Source of the DNA: Streptomyces cirratus
GTDB lineage: Bacteria > Actinomycetota > Actinomycetes > Streptomycetales > Streptomycetaceae
NCBI RefSeq assembly: GCF_014650775.1
Contig: NZ_BMVP01000004.1
Location: forward strand, 124,001 to 188,000
DNA: 64,000 nucleotides
Reading direction: 5' to 3'
Below the pieces are notes generated by a model. It did no database searches, was not told the DNA's origin, and saw only the letters and a program-made list of their open reading frames with translations. Within the stretch, counting starts at the first letter, position 1; every line of letters starts with the position of its first letter. Both the position numbers and the translations under genes were made by a program. Positions 32,750 to 40,568 of the stretch are shown piece after piece.

Positions 32750-33547
32750 ATGGCACGACCCTTCACCCGCCCGCGGCGGCTCGTCACCCGGCTCCTGTCC
32801 GGCCGGGCGGGGCCCGACGCGCGGTTCGGCGTGCGCCTGGTGACGACGGTGGCCGCCACCGCGCTGGTGTCCGTGCCCTTCGCGGTCGCCCTGGTACTGG
32901 TGGAGTCCCGGTGGGGACCTTTGCACCGGCTCGACCAGGGGGCGGCCGAGGGGCTCCACGGTGCCGCGCTGGAGCATCCCGCCTGGGTGCGGGTGCTCGA
33001 CTTCCTCACCGACGTGGTGTGGGGTCCGCTCACCATGCGTCTGCTCGTGGCGGCGCTGGTGGTGTGGCTCCTGTTCCGCGGGGCGGTGCGCCTGGCGCTG
33101 TGGGCGGCGGTCACCGCGACGGCCGGCGGGCTGCTCGGGCTGCTGGTGAAGAACGCGGTGGAGCGGACCCGGCCGCATCTGGCCGATCCCGTCGCGCACG
33201 CGCCCGGATTCTCCTTCCCCTCCGGTCACGCCATGACGGCCACCACGTCCTGCGCCGTTCTGCTGCTGGCCCTGTTGCCGCTGGTGCCGCGTGCCTGGCG
33301 TCCGCTCCCGTGGGCCGTCGCGGCCGTTTCGGTGATCGGCGTGGGCTACACGCGGGTGGCGCTGGGCGTGCACTGGGTCAGCGATGTGGTGGGGGGCTGG
33401 CTGCTCGGGCTGGCGGTGGTCACGGCGACCACCTTGGCGTTCGAGGCGTGGCGGGCGAATGTCGGACGCACCCGGACCACGCCCGCGCAGGGTCTGGAGC
33501 CGGAGATCATGGCCGAGCACCCCGAGCCCCCGGCGGGAGTCCGCTGA
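32750..33547 (+). CDS. PAP2-family membrane phosphatase
   Basis: A 265-residue protein with six hydrophobic segments and the three-part PAP2 acid phosphatase signature: LVKNAVERTRP, FSFPSGHAMTAT and YTRVALGVHWVSDVVGG. It dephosphorylates phospholipid or undecaprenyl pyrophosphate substrates at the outer face of the membrane. GAGG precedes the ATG at 32750. An earlier GTG at 32729 in the same frame is less likely. It follows the YihY gene by 49 bases, continuing the lipid-related operon. Confidence 0.9.
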   Translation: MARPFTRPRRLVTRLLSGRAGPDARFGVRLVTTVAATALVSVPFAVALVLVESRWGPLHRLDQGAAEGLHGAALEHPAWVRVLDFLTDVVWGPLTMRLLVAALVVWLLFRGAVRLALWAAVTATAGGLLGLLVKNAVERTRPHLADPVAHAPGFSFPSGHAMTATTSCAVLLLALLPLVPRAWRPLPWAVAAVSVIGVGYTRVALGVHWVSDVVGGWLLGLAVVTATTLAFEAWRANVGRTRTTPAQGLEPEIMAEHPEPPAGVR

Positions 33548-33613
33548 GCGTCGCGGGGACTTCCCTGGAGCTGGAGCCGGAGCTCTCGGCGTCGCGGGCA
33601 CTTCCCTGGAGCT
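33548..33613. repeat. 25-base direct repeat after the PAP2 gene
   Basis: A 25-base unit that contains ACTTCCCTGGAGCT occurs at 33548-33572 and 33589-33613 with a single mismatch. The copies are 41 bases apart and start directly after the PAP2 stop codon. GGAGCT-type sequence also fills the space between them. No function is evident. Confidence 0.7.
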
Positions 33614-33814
33614 CTCGTGCATACTCCCAACCGGCCCAGGCAATACGACAAGATCTGGAGGCGAGTTCTAGCAGATACCACCCTTCCCCTATTCGACAAC
33701 CTGTTTGAAGATCATGGGCGGTCCGGAAGCATTACATCCGCTTCTATGGCCAGGCGCCCCTACCCGATGAGGACTCATGCTCCCCCGACACGACACTCTC
33801 TCTTCCGACCCGAT

Positions 33815-35098
33815 ATGGAGATCCGTCCGGACAACGAGCGGGGGAGCGCTGATCCTTTGAGGTTCCGGATCGGCCGTCCCAGCAATCCGCCCGCCCACCA
33901 GCCCAGGGAAGAACCGGCAGACCTGTCCGCCCCCGCCGGGGCCCCGCCCCCGGCCGTCGGCGCAGCCTTGTCGGAGCACGAGATACATCTGATCAAGGCT
34001 TCGGCGTCGGCGGTCGCCCCCGTGGCCGAAGAGATGACGGTCTACTTCTACGCCATCCTGTTCGCCCGCTACCCGCAAGTGCGTCCGATGTTCCCGCCCG
34101 GCATGGACGCCCAGCGCGGTCGCCTCCTGCGCGCGCTCCTGCACATAGTGGACGTGGTCGACGACCCCGAGAACCTGGTCCGCTTCTGCGGGCACCTCGG
34201 CCGCGACCACCGCAAATTCGGCACTCTCGCCGCGCACTTCCCGGCGGTCGGCGAGTGCCTGCTGGCCTCACTCGCCCGCTACGCGGGCCCGGCCTGGACG
34301 CAGGACATCGCCGACGCGTGGACGAAGGCGTACGGCCTGGTCTCCCAGGTCATGATCGCGGCCGCCGAGGAGGACGAGGCGGTGCGGCCCGCCGTCTGGC
34401 CGGCCACGGTGGTGCACCACCTCCCGCGCGGACACGGCATCGCCGAGATCACCGTTCGTCCCCACCTGCCCTACGCGTACCAGGCCGGGCAGTACGTGAG
34501 CATGGAGACGCCGTGGTGGCCGAAGCTGTGGCGCTACTACTCCCCCGCCAACGCGCCCCGCGCCGACGGCACCCTCACCTTCCACGTCCGCGCGGTGCCC
34601 GGCGGCTCGGTCAGCGAAGCGCTGGTCCACCGGGCCGCGGTGGGTGACGTCCTGCGGCTGGGCCCCCCGATGGGCGACATGGTCCTGGACGCAGCCGTGC
34701 ACAAGGACCTGCTCTGCGTGGCCGGTGGTACCGGGCTCGCCCCGATGCGGGCCCTCATCGAGGAGGTCGCCCGTCGCGGAGGACGCCACCAGGTGGATCT
34801 GTTCCTCGGCGCCCGCACCGGCGACGAACTGTACGGGGTGGACGACATGCTGCGGATGGTCCAGCAGTACCACTGGCTGACCCTGCGGGGCGCGGTCTCC
34901 CACGAGCACATCCCGGGCCTGCGGGGATCACTGCCGCAAGTGCTGGCCGAGTACGGGCCCTGGTACCAGCACGACGCGTTCCTCAGCGGACCGGCGGCAA
35001 TGGTCGCATCCGCCAGCGAAACGCTGACCCGCCACGGTACGTTGCCCGACCGTATCCATCACGACCCGTTCGAGACCCCCGTCCTGTCCGCTCGCTGA
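33815..35098 (+). CDS. Globin-coupled flavin reductase (flavohemoprotein-like)
   Basis: The 427-residue product has a globin domain (about 50-185: YFYAILFARYPQVRPMFP, then HLGRDHRKFGTLAAHFPAVG with the likely haem-ligand His). A ferredoxin-reductase-like part follows, with an FAD site (WRYYSPAN, residues near 245) and an NAD(P) site (VAGGTGLAPMRALIEE). Flavohemoproteins of this shape oxidise nitric oxide to nitrate. Related Streptomyces globin-reductases are less well defined. The N-terminal 50 residues are Pro-rich and poorly conserved, and ATG 33767 is an alternative start. A PPOX-fold gene follows by 35 bases. Confidence 0.82.
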   Translation: MEIRPDNERGSADPLRFRIGRPSNPPAHQPREEPADLSAPAGAPPPAVGAALSEHEIHLIKASASAVAPVAEEMTVYFYAILFARYPQVRPMFPPGMDAQRGRLLRALLHIVDVVDDPENLVRFCGHLGRDHRKFGTLAAHFPAVGECLLASLARYAGPAWTQDIADAWTKAYGLVSQVMIAAAEEDEAVRPAVWPATVVHHLPRGHGIAEITVRPHLPYAYQAGQYVSMETPWWPKLWRYYSPANAPRADGTLTFHVRAVPGGSVSEALVHRAAVGDVLRLGPPMGDMVLDAAVHKDLLCVAGGTGLAPMRALIEEVARRGGRHQVDLFLGARTGDELYGVDDMLRMVQQYHWLTLRGAVSHEHIPGLRGSLPQVLAEYGPWYQHDAFLSGPAAMVASASETLTRHGTLPDRIHHDPFETPVLSAR

Positions 35099-35133
35099 AC
35101 CCGGATCCCCGTTCACTCTCCCAGGAGCAGTCC

Positions 35134-35751
35134 GTGATCTTCCCCCCACCGTCGACCGGTTCGGCCGGTGAGCACCGGTTGCAGCAGCAGCTGGGCACGG
35201 CCGAGCGCGCCGCCCGCTTCTACGACCAGCAGGTACGCCCCCACCTGACGGACGAGATGCGGGAGTTCATCGGCTGCCAGAGCATGGTGTTCCTGGCGAC
35301 CGCCGACTCCCACGGCGAGTGCGACGCCAGTTTCCGCGCCGGGCCGCCGGGATTCGTCCACGTCATCGATTACCGGACGCTCGCCTACCCCGAGTTCCGC
35401 GGGAACGGCGTCCTCGCCAGCGCCGGCAACATGATCGAGAACCCCCACCTGGGCATGCTCTTCGTGGACTTCACCCACCACCACGTGGGACTGCACGTCA
35501 ACGGCGTCGCCCGGCTCTACGACGACGCCGAGCTGCGCCGCTTCCACCCCGGCCTGCCCACCGACGTCGCGCCGGGGCGGGGCCCCCAGCTGTGGGTCCA
35601 CGTCACGGTCCAGGAGGCGTACATCCACTGCTCGAAGTACATACCCCACCTGGAGCCGGCTCCCCGGCCCCTGGGCCACGACCCGGCGCGTCCCAAGGAC
35701 GCGGACTACTTCACCAAGCGCCGCACCGCGGTGTGGTCGGGACTTTCCTGA
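35134..35751 (+). CDS. Pyridoxamine 5'-phosphate oxidase-fold flavoprotein
   Basis: A 205-residue split-barrel protein. Characteristic parts are MREFIGCQSMVFLATADSHG, then a beta strand run (GFVHVIDYRTLAYPEFRGNG), IENPHLGMLFVDF and HVTVQEAYIHCSKYIPHL. PPOX-fold enzymes use FMN or F420. This subgroup is often found with flavohemoglobin-like proteins, which is the case here: AGGAG precedes the GTG start and the gap to the globin-reductase is 35 bases. A role in nitrosative or oxidative stress is inferred from the pairing. Confidence 0.8.
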   Translation: MIFPPPSTGSAGEHRLQQQLGTAERAARFYDQQVRPHLTDEMREFIGCQSMVFLATADSHGECDASFRAGPPGFVHVIDYRTLAYPEFRGNGVLASAGNMIENPHLGMLFVDFTHHHVGLHVNGVARLYDDAELRRFHPGLPTDVAPGRGPQLWVHVTVQEAYIHCSKYIPHLEPAPRPLGHDPARPKDADYFTKRRTAVWSGLS

Positions 35752-35801
35752 CGCGGCGCGCACGGGCGCATGTGCACGGATGTGAGGGGCACGAGCGCGC
35801 T

Positions 35802-36674
35802 GTGACATCGACTCTGAGCAGCGAAGGGCGCCGTGGGCGGACCCCCGCCGCGGCGCTCGCGGCGCGCGCCCGCGGCGCGTTGCGCGGGACGGCCGTACGG
35901 CTCTGGCACGACAACGTCGCGGACTCCGCGGCGGCCCTCACCTATTACGGCCTGCTCGCGCTGCTGCCGGCGCTGGTGGTCGCCGTCTCCCTGGTGGGGC
36001 TGCTCGGAGACCCCACGCGGGAGCGCCTCGTCGCCGAACTCACCTCCTACGCGCCTCCCCAGTCCGCGCAGGTGCTGCAGGACGCGCTGAACGGCCTGTC
36101 GGCGGCGCACACCTCGGTGTGGACCCTGGCGATGGGCGGCCTGGTGAGCGCGCTGTGGTCGGCCTGCAGTTACCTCGCCGTGTTCCGCCGGGCCCTGCAC
36201 ACGATGCACCGGGTCCCCGACACCCGGCCGCCGCTGCGGGCGGCCCACATGCTGCTCATCACCTCCGGCCTGCTCCTGCTCCTACTCATGGCGGGCGCCG
36301 TGGGGCTGGTCGCGTCCGGTCCGCTGGCCCGGCGGCTCGCCGCGGCCGCCGGGGTGGACGTCGGGAGCCTGACCGTCCTGCGCTGGCCGGTCCTGCTCGC
36401 CGTCGTCACGCTGCTGATCCTGATCCTCTTCCGTACCGGACCGGCCGGTACCCGCGGCACCCGGCGCGGGCTGCCGGGCGGTGTCCTGGCTGCGGCCCTG
36501 TGGCTCGGCGCGTCACTGGTCTTCACCCTCTACACGCAGCTGAACACCTACGGCCGCCTGTACGGCTCGCTGGCCGGCGTGATCGTCTTCGTGGTGTGGC
36601 TGTGGTTCGCGAACCTCGCGCTGCTGGCGGGGGCCCAGTTCAACAGGGAGCTGGCACGGGGCAGCGCCGACTGA
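35802..36674 (+). CDS. YihY/BrkB-family membrane protein (second copy)
   Basis: A 290-residue protein with six hydrophobic segments. The family N-terminal segment reads WHDNVADSAAALTYYGLLALLPAL. Later parts include WSACSYLAVFRRALHTMHRV, YTQLNTYGRLYGSLAGVIVFVVW and AGAQFNRELARG at the end. It is more typical of the family than the copy at 31.7 kb. The GTG start at 35802 is uncertain, since no ribosome site is well spaced. An earlier in-frame GTG exists near 35772. Confidence 0.85.
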   Translation: MTSTLSSEGRRGRTPAAALAARARGALRGTAVRLWHDNVADSAAALTYYGLLALLPALVVAVSLVGLLGDPTRERLVAELTSYAPPQSAQVLQDALNGLSAAHTSVWTLAMGGLVSALWSACSYLAVFRRALHTMHRVPDTRPPLRAAHMLLITSGLLLLLLMAGAVGLVASGPLARRLAAAAGVDVGSLTVLRWPVLLAVVTLLILILFRTGPAGTRGTRRGLPGGVLAAALWLGASLVFTLYTQLNTYGRLYGSLAGVIVFVVWLWFANLALLAGAQFNRELARGSAD

Positions 36675-36728
36675 CGGCCCGGACGTACTGTGTTCCGTGA
36701 TCGTTTCCGGCTCCGGGAAGGCGTGTCC

Positions 36729-37208
36729 GTGACGGAGAAGAGTGCTCCCGCCGAAGTGGTCTCGGATCCGGTGGCCCGGGTCGTCGGCGGGCGGACCGAG
36801 GTCCACGACGACGCCTGGGAGGAGGTGTCGGCGGTGATCCGGCTGGACGAGCGGTTCGGGCCGGAGGCGCTCGCCGGGCTGGACTCCTTCTCCCACCTGG
36901 AGGTCGTCTACCACTTCGACCGGGTCCCGGCGCAGCAGGTGGAGACCGGGGCGCGGCATCCGCGCGGCAACACCGACTGGCCGCTGGTCGGCATCTTCGC
37001 CCAGCGCGGCAAGAACCGTCCCAACCGGCTCGGGGTCTCCCGTTGCCGGCTGCTGCGCGTCGACGGGCTCGACGTCCACGTGCAGGGTCTCGACGCGGTG
37101 GACGGCACGCCCGTGCTCGATCTCAAGCCCTACATGGCCGAGTTCGGCCCCCGGGGCGCCACCAGCCAGCCGGACTGGGCGACGGAGATCATGCGCCTGT
37201 ACTACTGA
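36729..37208 (+). CDS. trmO: TrmO-type tRNA m6t6A methyltransferase
   Basis: A 159-residue TsaA-like beta-barrel protein: LDSFSHLEVVYHFDRV, then RHPRGNTDWPLVGIFAQRGKNRPNRLGVSRCRL, then DLKPYMAEF. These contain the conserved SAM and catalytic segments of TrmO, which N6-methylates threonylcarbamoyladenosine at position 37 of some tRNAs. The length is the short bacterial form, lacking the extra domain of E. coli TrmO. GGGAAGG lies seven bases before the chosen GTG, which outranks the GTG six bases upstream. The identity as TrmO rather than another TsaA-fold methylase is likely but not certain. Confidence 0.78.
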   Translation: MTEKSAPAEVVSDPVARVVGGRTEVHDDAWEEVSAVIRLDERFGPEALAGLDSFSHLEVVYHFDRVPAQQVETGARHPRGNTDWPLVGIFAQRGKNRPNRLGVSRCRLLRVDGLDVHVQGLDAVDGTPVLDLKPYMAEFGPRGATSQPDWATEIMRLYY

Positions 37209-37221
37209 CCGGGGGGAGCGG

Positions 37222-37247
37222 GCCCCGGCCCCGTCAGCGGCCGGGGC
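37222..37247. terminator. Terminator between convergent trmO and hydrolase genes
   Basis: GCCCCGGCC and GGCCGGGGC form a nine-base stem with an eight-base loop. The stop codon of the leftward hydrolase lies inside the loop. Placed between convergent genes, it can stop both transcripts. Confidence 0.65.
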
Positions 37248-38181
37248 TGCGTTCCACGACCAGACGGACGGCGGCGGTCGTGAGGTCCGGGTCGTGGAGC
37301 TGGACGTAGTGGTCGCTGCCCGTGGCGAGCAGGTGCGGGGTCTGCGGGGCCAGTGTGACCAGCGACTGCTGGGCCTTCGGCCAGGCGGCCTCCAGCCGGG
37401 CCAGGAGTTCCCTGCTCATCGAGGCGGGCGCCGCGAAGGGCTCCGTCTTGCTGAGGACGGCGAGCGGGACGTTCGGGAGCCTGCCTGCCCGGTCCACGGC
37501 CGTCACCGCCCCGTCGATGTCGACCTGTTCGAACGCCGGATCGTCGTCGTAGGGGGTGCCCGGGTGGCGCAACTCGTCCACGTACCGCGGCCAGGCGGCG
37601 CCGAGGCCCCGTTTCAGCGCCGGGGCGAGCGCGTCGACGAGGACGAGGCCGCGGGTCCGGTCCGGGTGCTGCTTCGCGTACAGCAGGGTGATCAGGCCGC
37701 CGTAGGAGTGCCCGACCAGTACGTACGGTCCGGGCACCTTCCCCGCGGTCAGGACCCGGTCGAGGTCCCGCACCACGGCGGGCAGCTCCCGCGTGCCGGT
37801 CACCGGGCTGCTGCGGGTGGTGAGGGCCGGCGGATCGGTGTCACGCAGGGTGCCGGGCCGGTCGTACAGGCAGACCCGGGTGAACGCCGCCACGCCCGGG
37901 AAGACGGCCGGCGCCTCGGGCACGGGCGGCTTGGTGTCGGTGAGGGTCCAGCTGTCGGACGACTCGTGCAGGCCGGCCACCAGGACGACGGTCGGCGCGC
38001 CGGTGCCCCGGCAGTGCAGGTACACCCTGCGCCCGCCGCCGACGTCGACGTGCTGGACGGTGTCACCGCCGTCGGCGGACGGCGCGGGGGCCGGCGGGCG
38101 GGCAGCGGCGGGCAGCCCCGCGCACAGCGTCAGCGCGGCGGTGACCGCCGCCAGGACGGCGGCGCGGGGGCGTCGTGGCAT
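37234..38181 (-). CDS. Secreted alpha/beta hydrolase
   Basis: A 315-residue exported hydrolase. The signal peptide (residues 1-28: MPRRPRAAVLAAVTAALTL..., ending AAA) precedes a Pro-rich spacer. The fold elements are VVLVAGLHESSDSW (oxyanion loop), LVGHSYGGLITLL (nucleophile Ser) and a C-terminal GSDHYVQLHDP with the likely His. VLSKTEPF may hold the acid. The substrate is unknown. It could be an esterase or a lipase-like enzyme. It is transcribed toward trmO, with a shared terminator. The flavin monooxygenase gene starts upstream on the same strand, separated by 30 bases. Confidence 0.82.
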   Translation of the reverse strand: MPRRPRAAVLAAVTAALTLCAGLPAAARPPAPAPSADGGDTVQHVDVGGGRRVYLHCRGTGAPTVVLVAGLHESSDSWTLTDTKPPVPEAPAVFPGVAAFTRVCLYDRPGTLRDTDPPALTTRSSPVTGTRELPAVVRDLDRVLTAGKVPGPYVLVGHSYGGLITLLYAKQHPDRTRGLVLVDALAPALKRGLGAAWPRYVDELRHPGTPYDDDPAFEQVDIDGAVTAVDRAGRLPNVPLAVLSKTEPFAAPASMSRELLARLEAAWPKAQQSLVTLAPQTPHLLATGSDHYVQLHDPDLTTAAVRLVVERSPGR

Positions 38182-38211
38182 GACCGGGGACCTCCTTACG
38201 GCGGGGGCCGG

Positions 38212-39846
38212 CTACGGTGCGAAGATGCGGGAGAGGTACGAGGCGAGGCCGGCGCCGGCCGGCGGGCAGAGGCGGGCGCCCAGGTAGCCGTCGGGACGCA
38301 CGACGAAGGCCGCGGGCTCCTCCCCCGTCCCGTACAGCCGCGCGAACTCGCCCTGCGCGTCGCGGTACACGGGCACCGGGGCCGCCCTTCCCGCGTCGGT
38401 GGTGGCGAGCACCGCGCAGATGTTGATGCGGCCCGGGGCCAACTCCTCGATGACCTCGACCAGTCGTTCGACATGGGGCACTTCGGGCCCGTTCCCGTAG
38501 AGCACCAGGGTGTGCTCGCGGCCGCGCAGTACGTCGAACAGCCGCAGCGGGTACGCGGCGACCTCCGCGACGAGCCCGCCGCAGTCGGGCGCGCGTTCAC
38601 CGGGCTGAGGTCCCGGGCCCGCCCCGGGCTCCGCCGGCTCCACGAGGGGGCTGTCGGGGTAGCGGACGAGGAGTTGCGCCTCGCGCCGCATCAGGGTCAT
38701 GGGGTCCGCCGGGTCGGTGTCGATGCCCGCGGTGGCGTGGCGGACGGTGCGCCCGACCACCTCCTCGCCGACCGGACGGCGCTCGGCGTCGTAACTCGCG
38801 GTCAGGTCCGGGTCGGCGGTCCACTCGACGGCCAGGGCGAGCTTCCACGCCAGGTTCCAGGCGTCCTGGATGCCGGTGTTCATGCCCTGCGCGCCGGTCG
38901 GCGGGTGGATGTGCGCGGCGTCCCCGGCCACGAAGACCCGTCCCTGGCCGTACCGGTCCACCAGCCGGTGGCTGATCCGGAACACGGAGGACCAGCGCAG
39001 CGCGGACGCGGTCGTCGGCTGCGGCGACAGCCGGTCCAGCACCTTCTGGACGTGGGTCAGATCGGGCGCACGGCCGCCCTCCAGGCCGTGTGCCACCTCG
39101 TCGCCGCCGGTGGGCGCCGCGGCGGAGAGCTCGGGCGGCACCAGCATGGACATGCGGTACCGGTGCACGCCGGGCAGCGGGATGCACACCAGCAGGTCGT
39201 CGAGGGCGCCCTCGGCGTCCCGGTGTTCGCTGCGGACTCCGTACCCGTGGGGCACGTCCCAGTCGACTTCGACGTCGGCCAGCATGTACTCGTCGGGCAG
39301 GGCGCCCCCTTCGAAGGCCAGCCCGAGACCCTTGCGCACGGTGCTGTGCGCGCCGTCGCAGCCGACGAGGAAGCGGGTACGCACCTCCTCCTCGCCGTAC
39401 GGGGTGCGCAGCAGGCTGGTCACGCCGGTGGAGTCCTGCGTGAAGGAGACCAGCTCGGTTCCGCGTTCGATCGCGGTCCCGAACAGGTTGAGGTACTCCT
39501 CCAGGATGCGCTCGGTCTCGTACTGCGGCAGGGCGGCGAAGCCGTACGGCACCTCGGGCGGCAGCGCCAGATCGATGCGGCCCCTCTCGGCGCCGTTGAG
39601 GTACAGGAACTGTCCGCGCATCGGTACGGCGATGTCGAGGGCGGCCTGGACCAGGCCCATCCGGTCCCACAGCTCCAGGGTGCGGGGCTGGATCCCGACG
39701 GCCTTCGCGTAGGGGAGCCTGGCCGGGAGCCGGTCGACGATGCGGCATGAGGTGCCACGTCTGCGCAGTTCGGCCGCGGCCGACAGACCGACCGGTCCGG
39801 CGCCCGCGACCAGGACGTCCGCGTGTGCCGCATCGTGGTGCGCCAT
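38212..39846 (-). CDS. FAD-dependent aromatic monooxygenase
   Basis: A 544-residue flavoprotein. The FAD motif VLVAGAGPVGLSAAAEL lies at residues 10-26, the DG motif in VGCDGAHSTVRK, and the GD motif in VFVAGDAAHIHPPTGAQG. A C-terminal thioredoxin-like domain (about 430-540: LFDVLRGREHTLVLYGNG) is typical of the phenol hydroxylase/PgaE-like group that hydroxylates polyketides and phenols. The ATG at 39846 is preceded by GGGGAGAG. It could tailor an aromatic compound, but no polyketide genes lie beside it. The hydrolase follows by 30 bases and may be cotranscribed. Confidence 0.88.
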   Translation of the reverse strand: MAHHDAAHADVLVAGAGPVGLSAAAELRRRGTSCRIVDRLPARLPYAKAVGIQPRTLELWDRMGLVQAALDIAVPMRGQFLYLNGAERGRIDLALPPEVPYGFAALPQYETERILEEYLNLFGTAIERGTELVSFTQDSTGVTSLLRTPYGEEEVRTRFLVGCDGAHSTVRKGLGLAFEGGALPDEYMLADVEVDWDVPHGYGVRSEHRDAEGALDDLLVCIPLPGVHRYRMSMLVPPELSAAAPTGGDEVAHGLEGGRAPDLTHVQKVLDRLSPQPTTASALRWSSVFRISHRLVDRYGQGRVFVAGDAAHIHPPTGAQGMNTGIQDAWNLAWKLALAVEWTADPDLTASYDAERRPVGEEVVGRTVRHATAGIDTDPADPMTLMRREAQLLVRYPDSPLVEPAEPGAGPGPQPGERAPDCGGLVAEVAAYPLRLFDVLRGREHTLVLYGNGPEVPHVERLVEVIEELAPGRINICAVLATTDAGRAAPVPVYRDAQGEFARLYGTGEEPAAFVVRPDGYLGARLCPPAGAGLASYLSRIFAP

Positions 39847-39931
39847 GGCGCTCTCCCCGGGTGTGGTCCCCCGCACGAAGGATGCTCTTCCATGGTGGCC
39901 CGGCGGTGCGCGACCGGCCATCGCACGGCGG

Positions 39932-40525
39932 TCAGGGTCCGGGGACCGGCACGGCGGTGGCGAGCTGCGGGTAGTCGACGACCACGCCGTCCGCGTCGAA
40001 GACGACGTCACTTCGGAAGTCACCGGACTCGTAGCGGATCCGGGACCCGGTCTGACCGGCCCACAGCGGGGTGTAGGTCTGCCGGTCCGCGCTCACCACG
40101 AGGTCGGGTACGCGGACCCAGGCCATCAGGAACGTGCGCGCGGCGGCGTCGGGCCGCTGGTGGAGGCCGTGCCGGAGCACCGGCATGGTGTTGGTGAGCG
40201 GGCACAGGCCCAGGTCGCAGTCGAGGGCGCCGTCGAGGTCGGGCCGGGGCGCGCCGTTCGCCGTCCACCGCCCGTCGTCGTCGCGGCGCAGCTCGAGGCG
40301 GGCCGTCGTACGGTGCGTCTCCACGGTGACGGACAGGCGCCGGGTCACGTAGTGCGCTCCGGTCTCCAGCTCGTACGCCAGCCAGTAGGGCGCCGGTTCC
40401 AGCCCCACGGCCCGGCCGCGGGCGCGCAACCGGCCTGCGGCGAGCTCCGCCCACGCCGTGGTGTACCCCCGCGAGGGCAGGACTTGCCAGGTGCGCACCA
40501 GGGCGTGCGTGTCGAGCGGCGCCAT
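39932..40525 (-). CDS. Putative glycolipid-binding protein
   Basis: A 197-residue soluble protein rich in beta strands: LVRTWQVLPSRGYTTAWAEL, YWLAYELETGAHYVTRRLSVTV, LTNTMPVLRHGL, AWVRVPDLVVSADRQTYTPL. These segments match the putative glycolipid-binding family (PF06475), best known by a Pseudomonas structure and of unclear biological role. It lies upstream of the monooxygenase on the same strand, about 85 bases away. The start at MAPLDTHA is the first ATG. Confidence 0.72.
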   Translation of the reverse strand: MAPLDTHALVRTWQVLPSRGYTTAWAELAAGRLRARGRAVGLEPAPYWLAYELETGAHYVTRRLSVTVETHRTTARLELRRDDDGRWTANGAPRPDLDGALDCDLGLCPLTNTMPVLRHGLHQRPDAAARTFLMAWVRVPDLVVSADRQTYTPLWAGQTGSRIRYESGDFRSDVVFDADGVVVDYPQLATAVPVPGP

Positions 40526-40568
40526 GGGGGCAGTCTAGGGCGGGTCCGGCCGGCCCTGCCGGTATCCC

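Noticed and set aside
33617..33814. Longer N-terminal start for the flavohemoprotein-like gene
   Set aside because: The extra residues are Pro/Arg/His-rich without ribosome site at the earliest starts; ATG 33767 remains possible, but ATG 33815 is the more conservative choice.
37294..39750. Long rightward frame over the monooxygenase and hydrolase genes
   Set aside because: Antisense shadow with Gly/Arg/Val-rich composition; the reverse strand carries intact FAD and hydrolase motifs.
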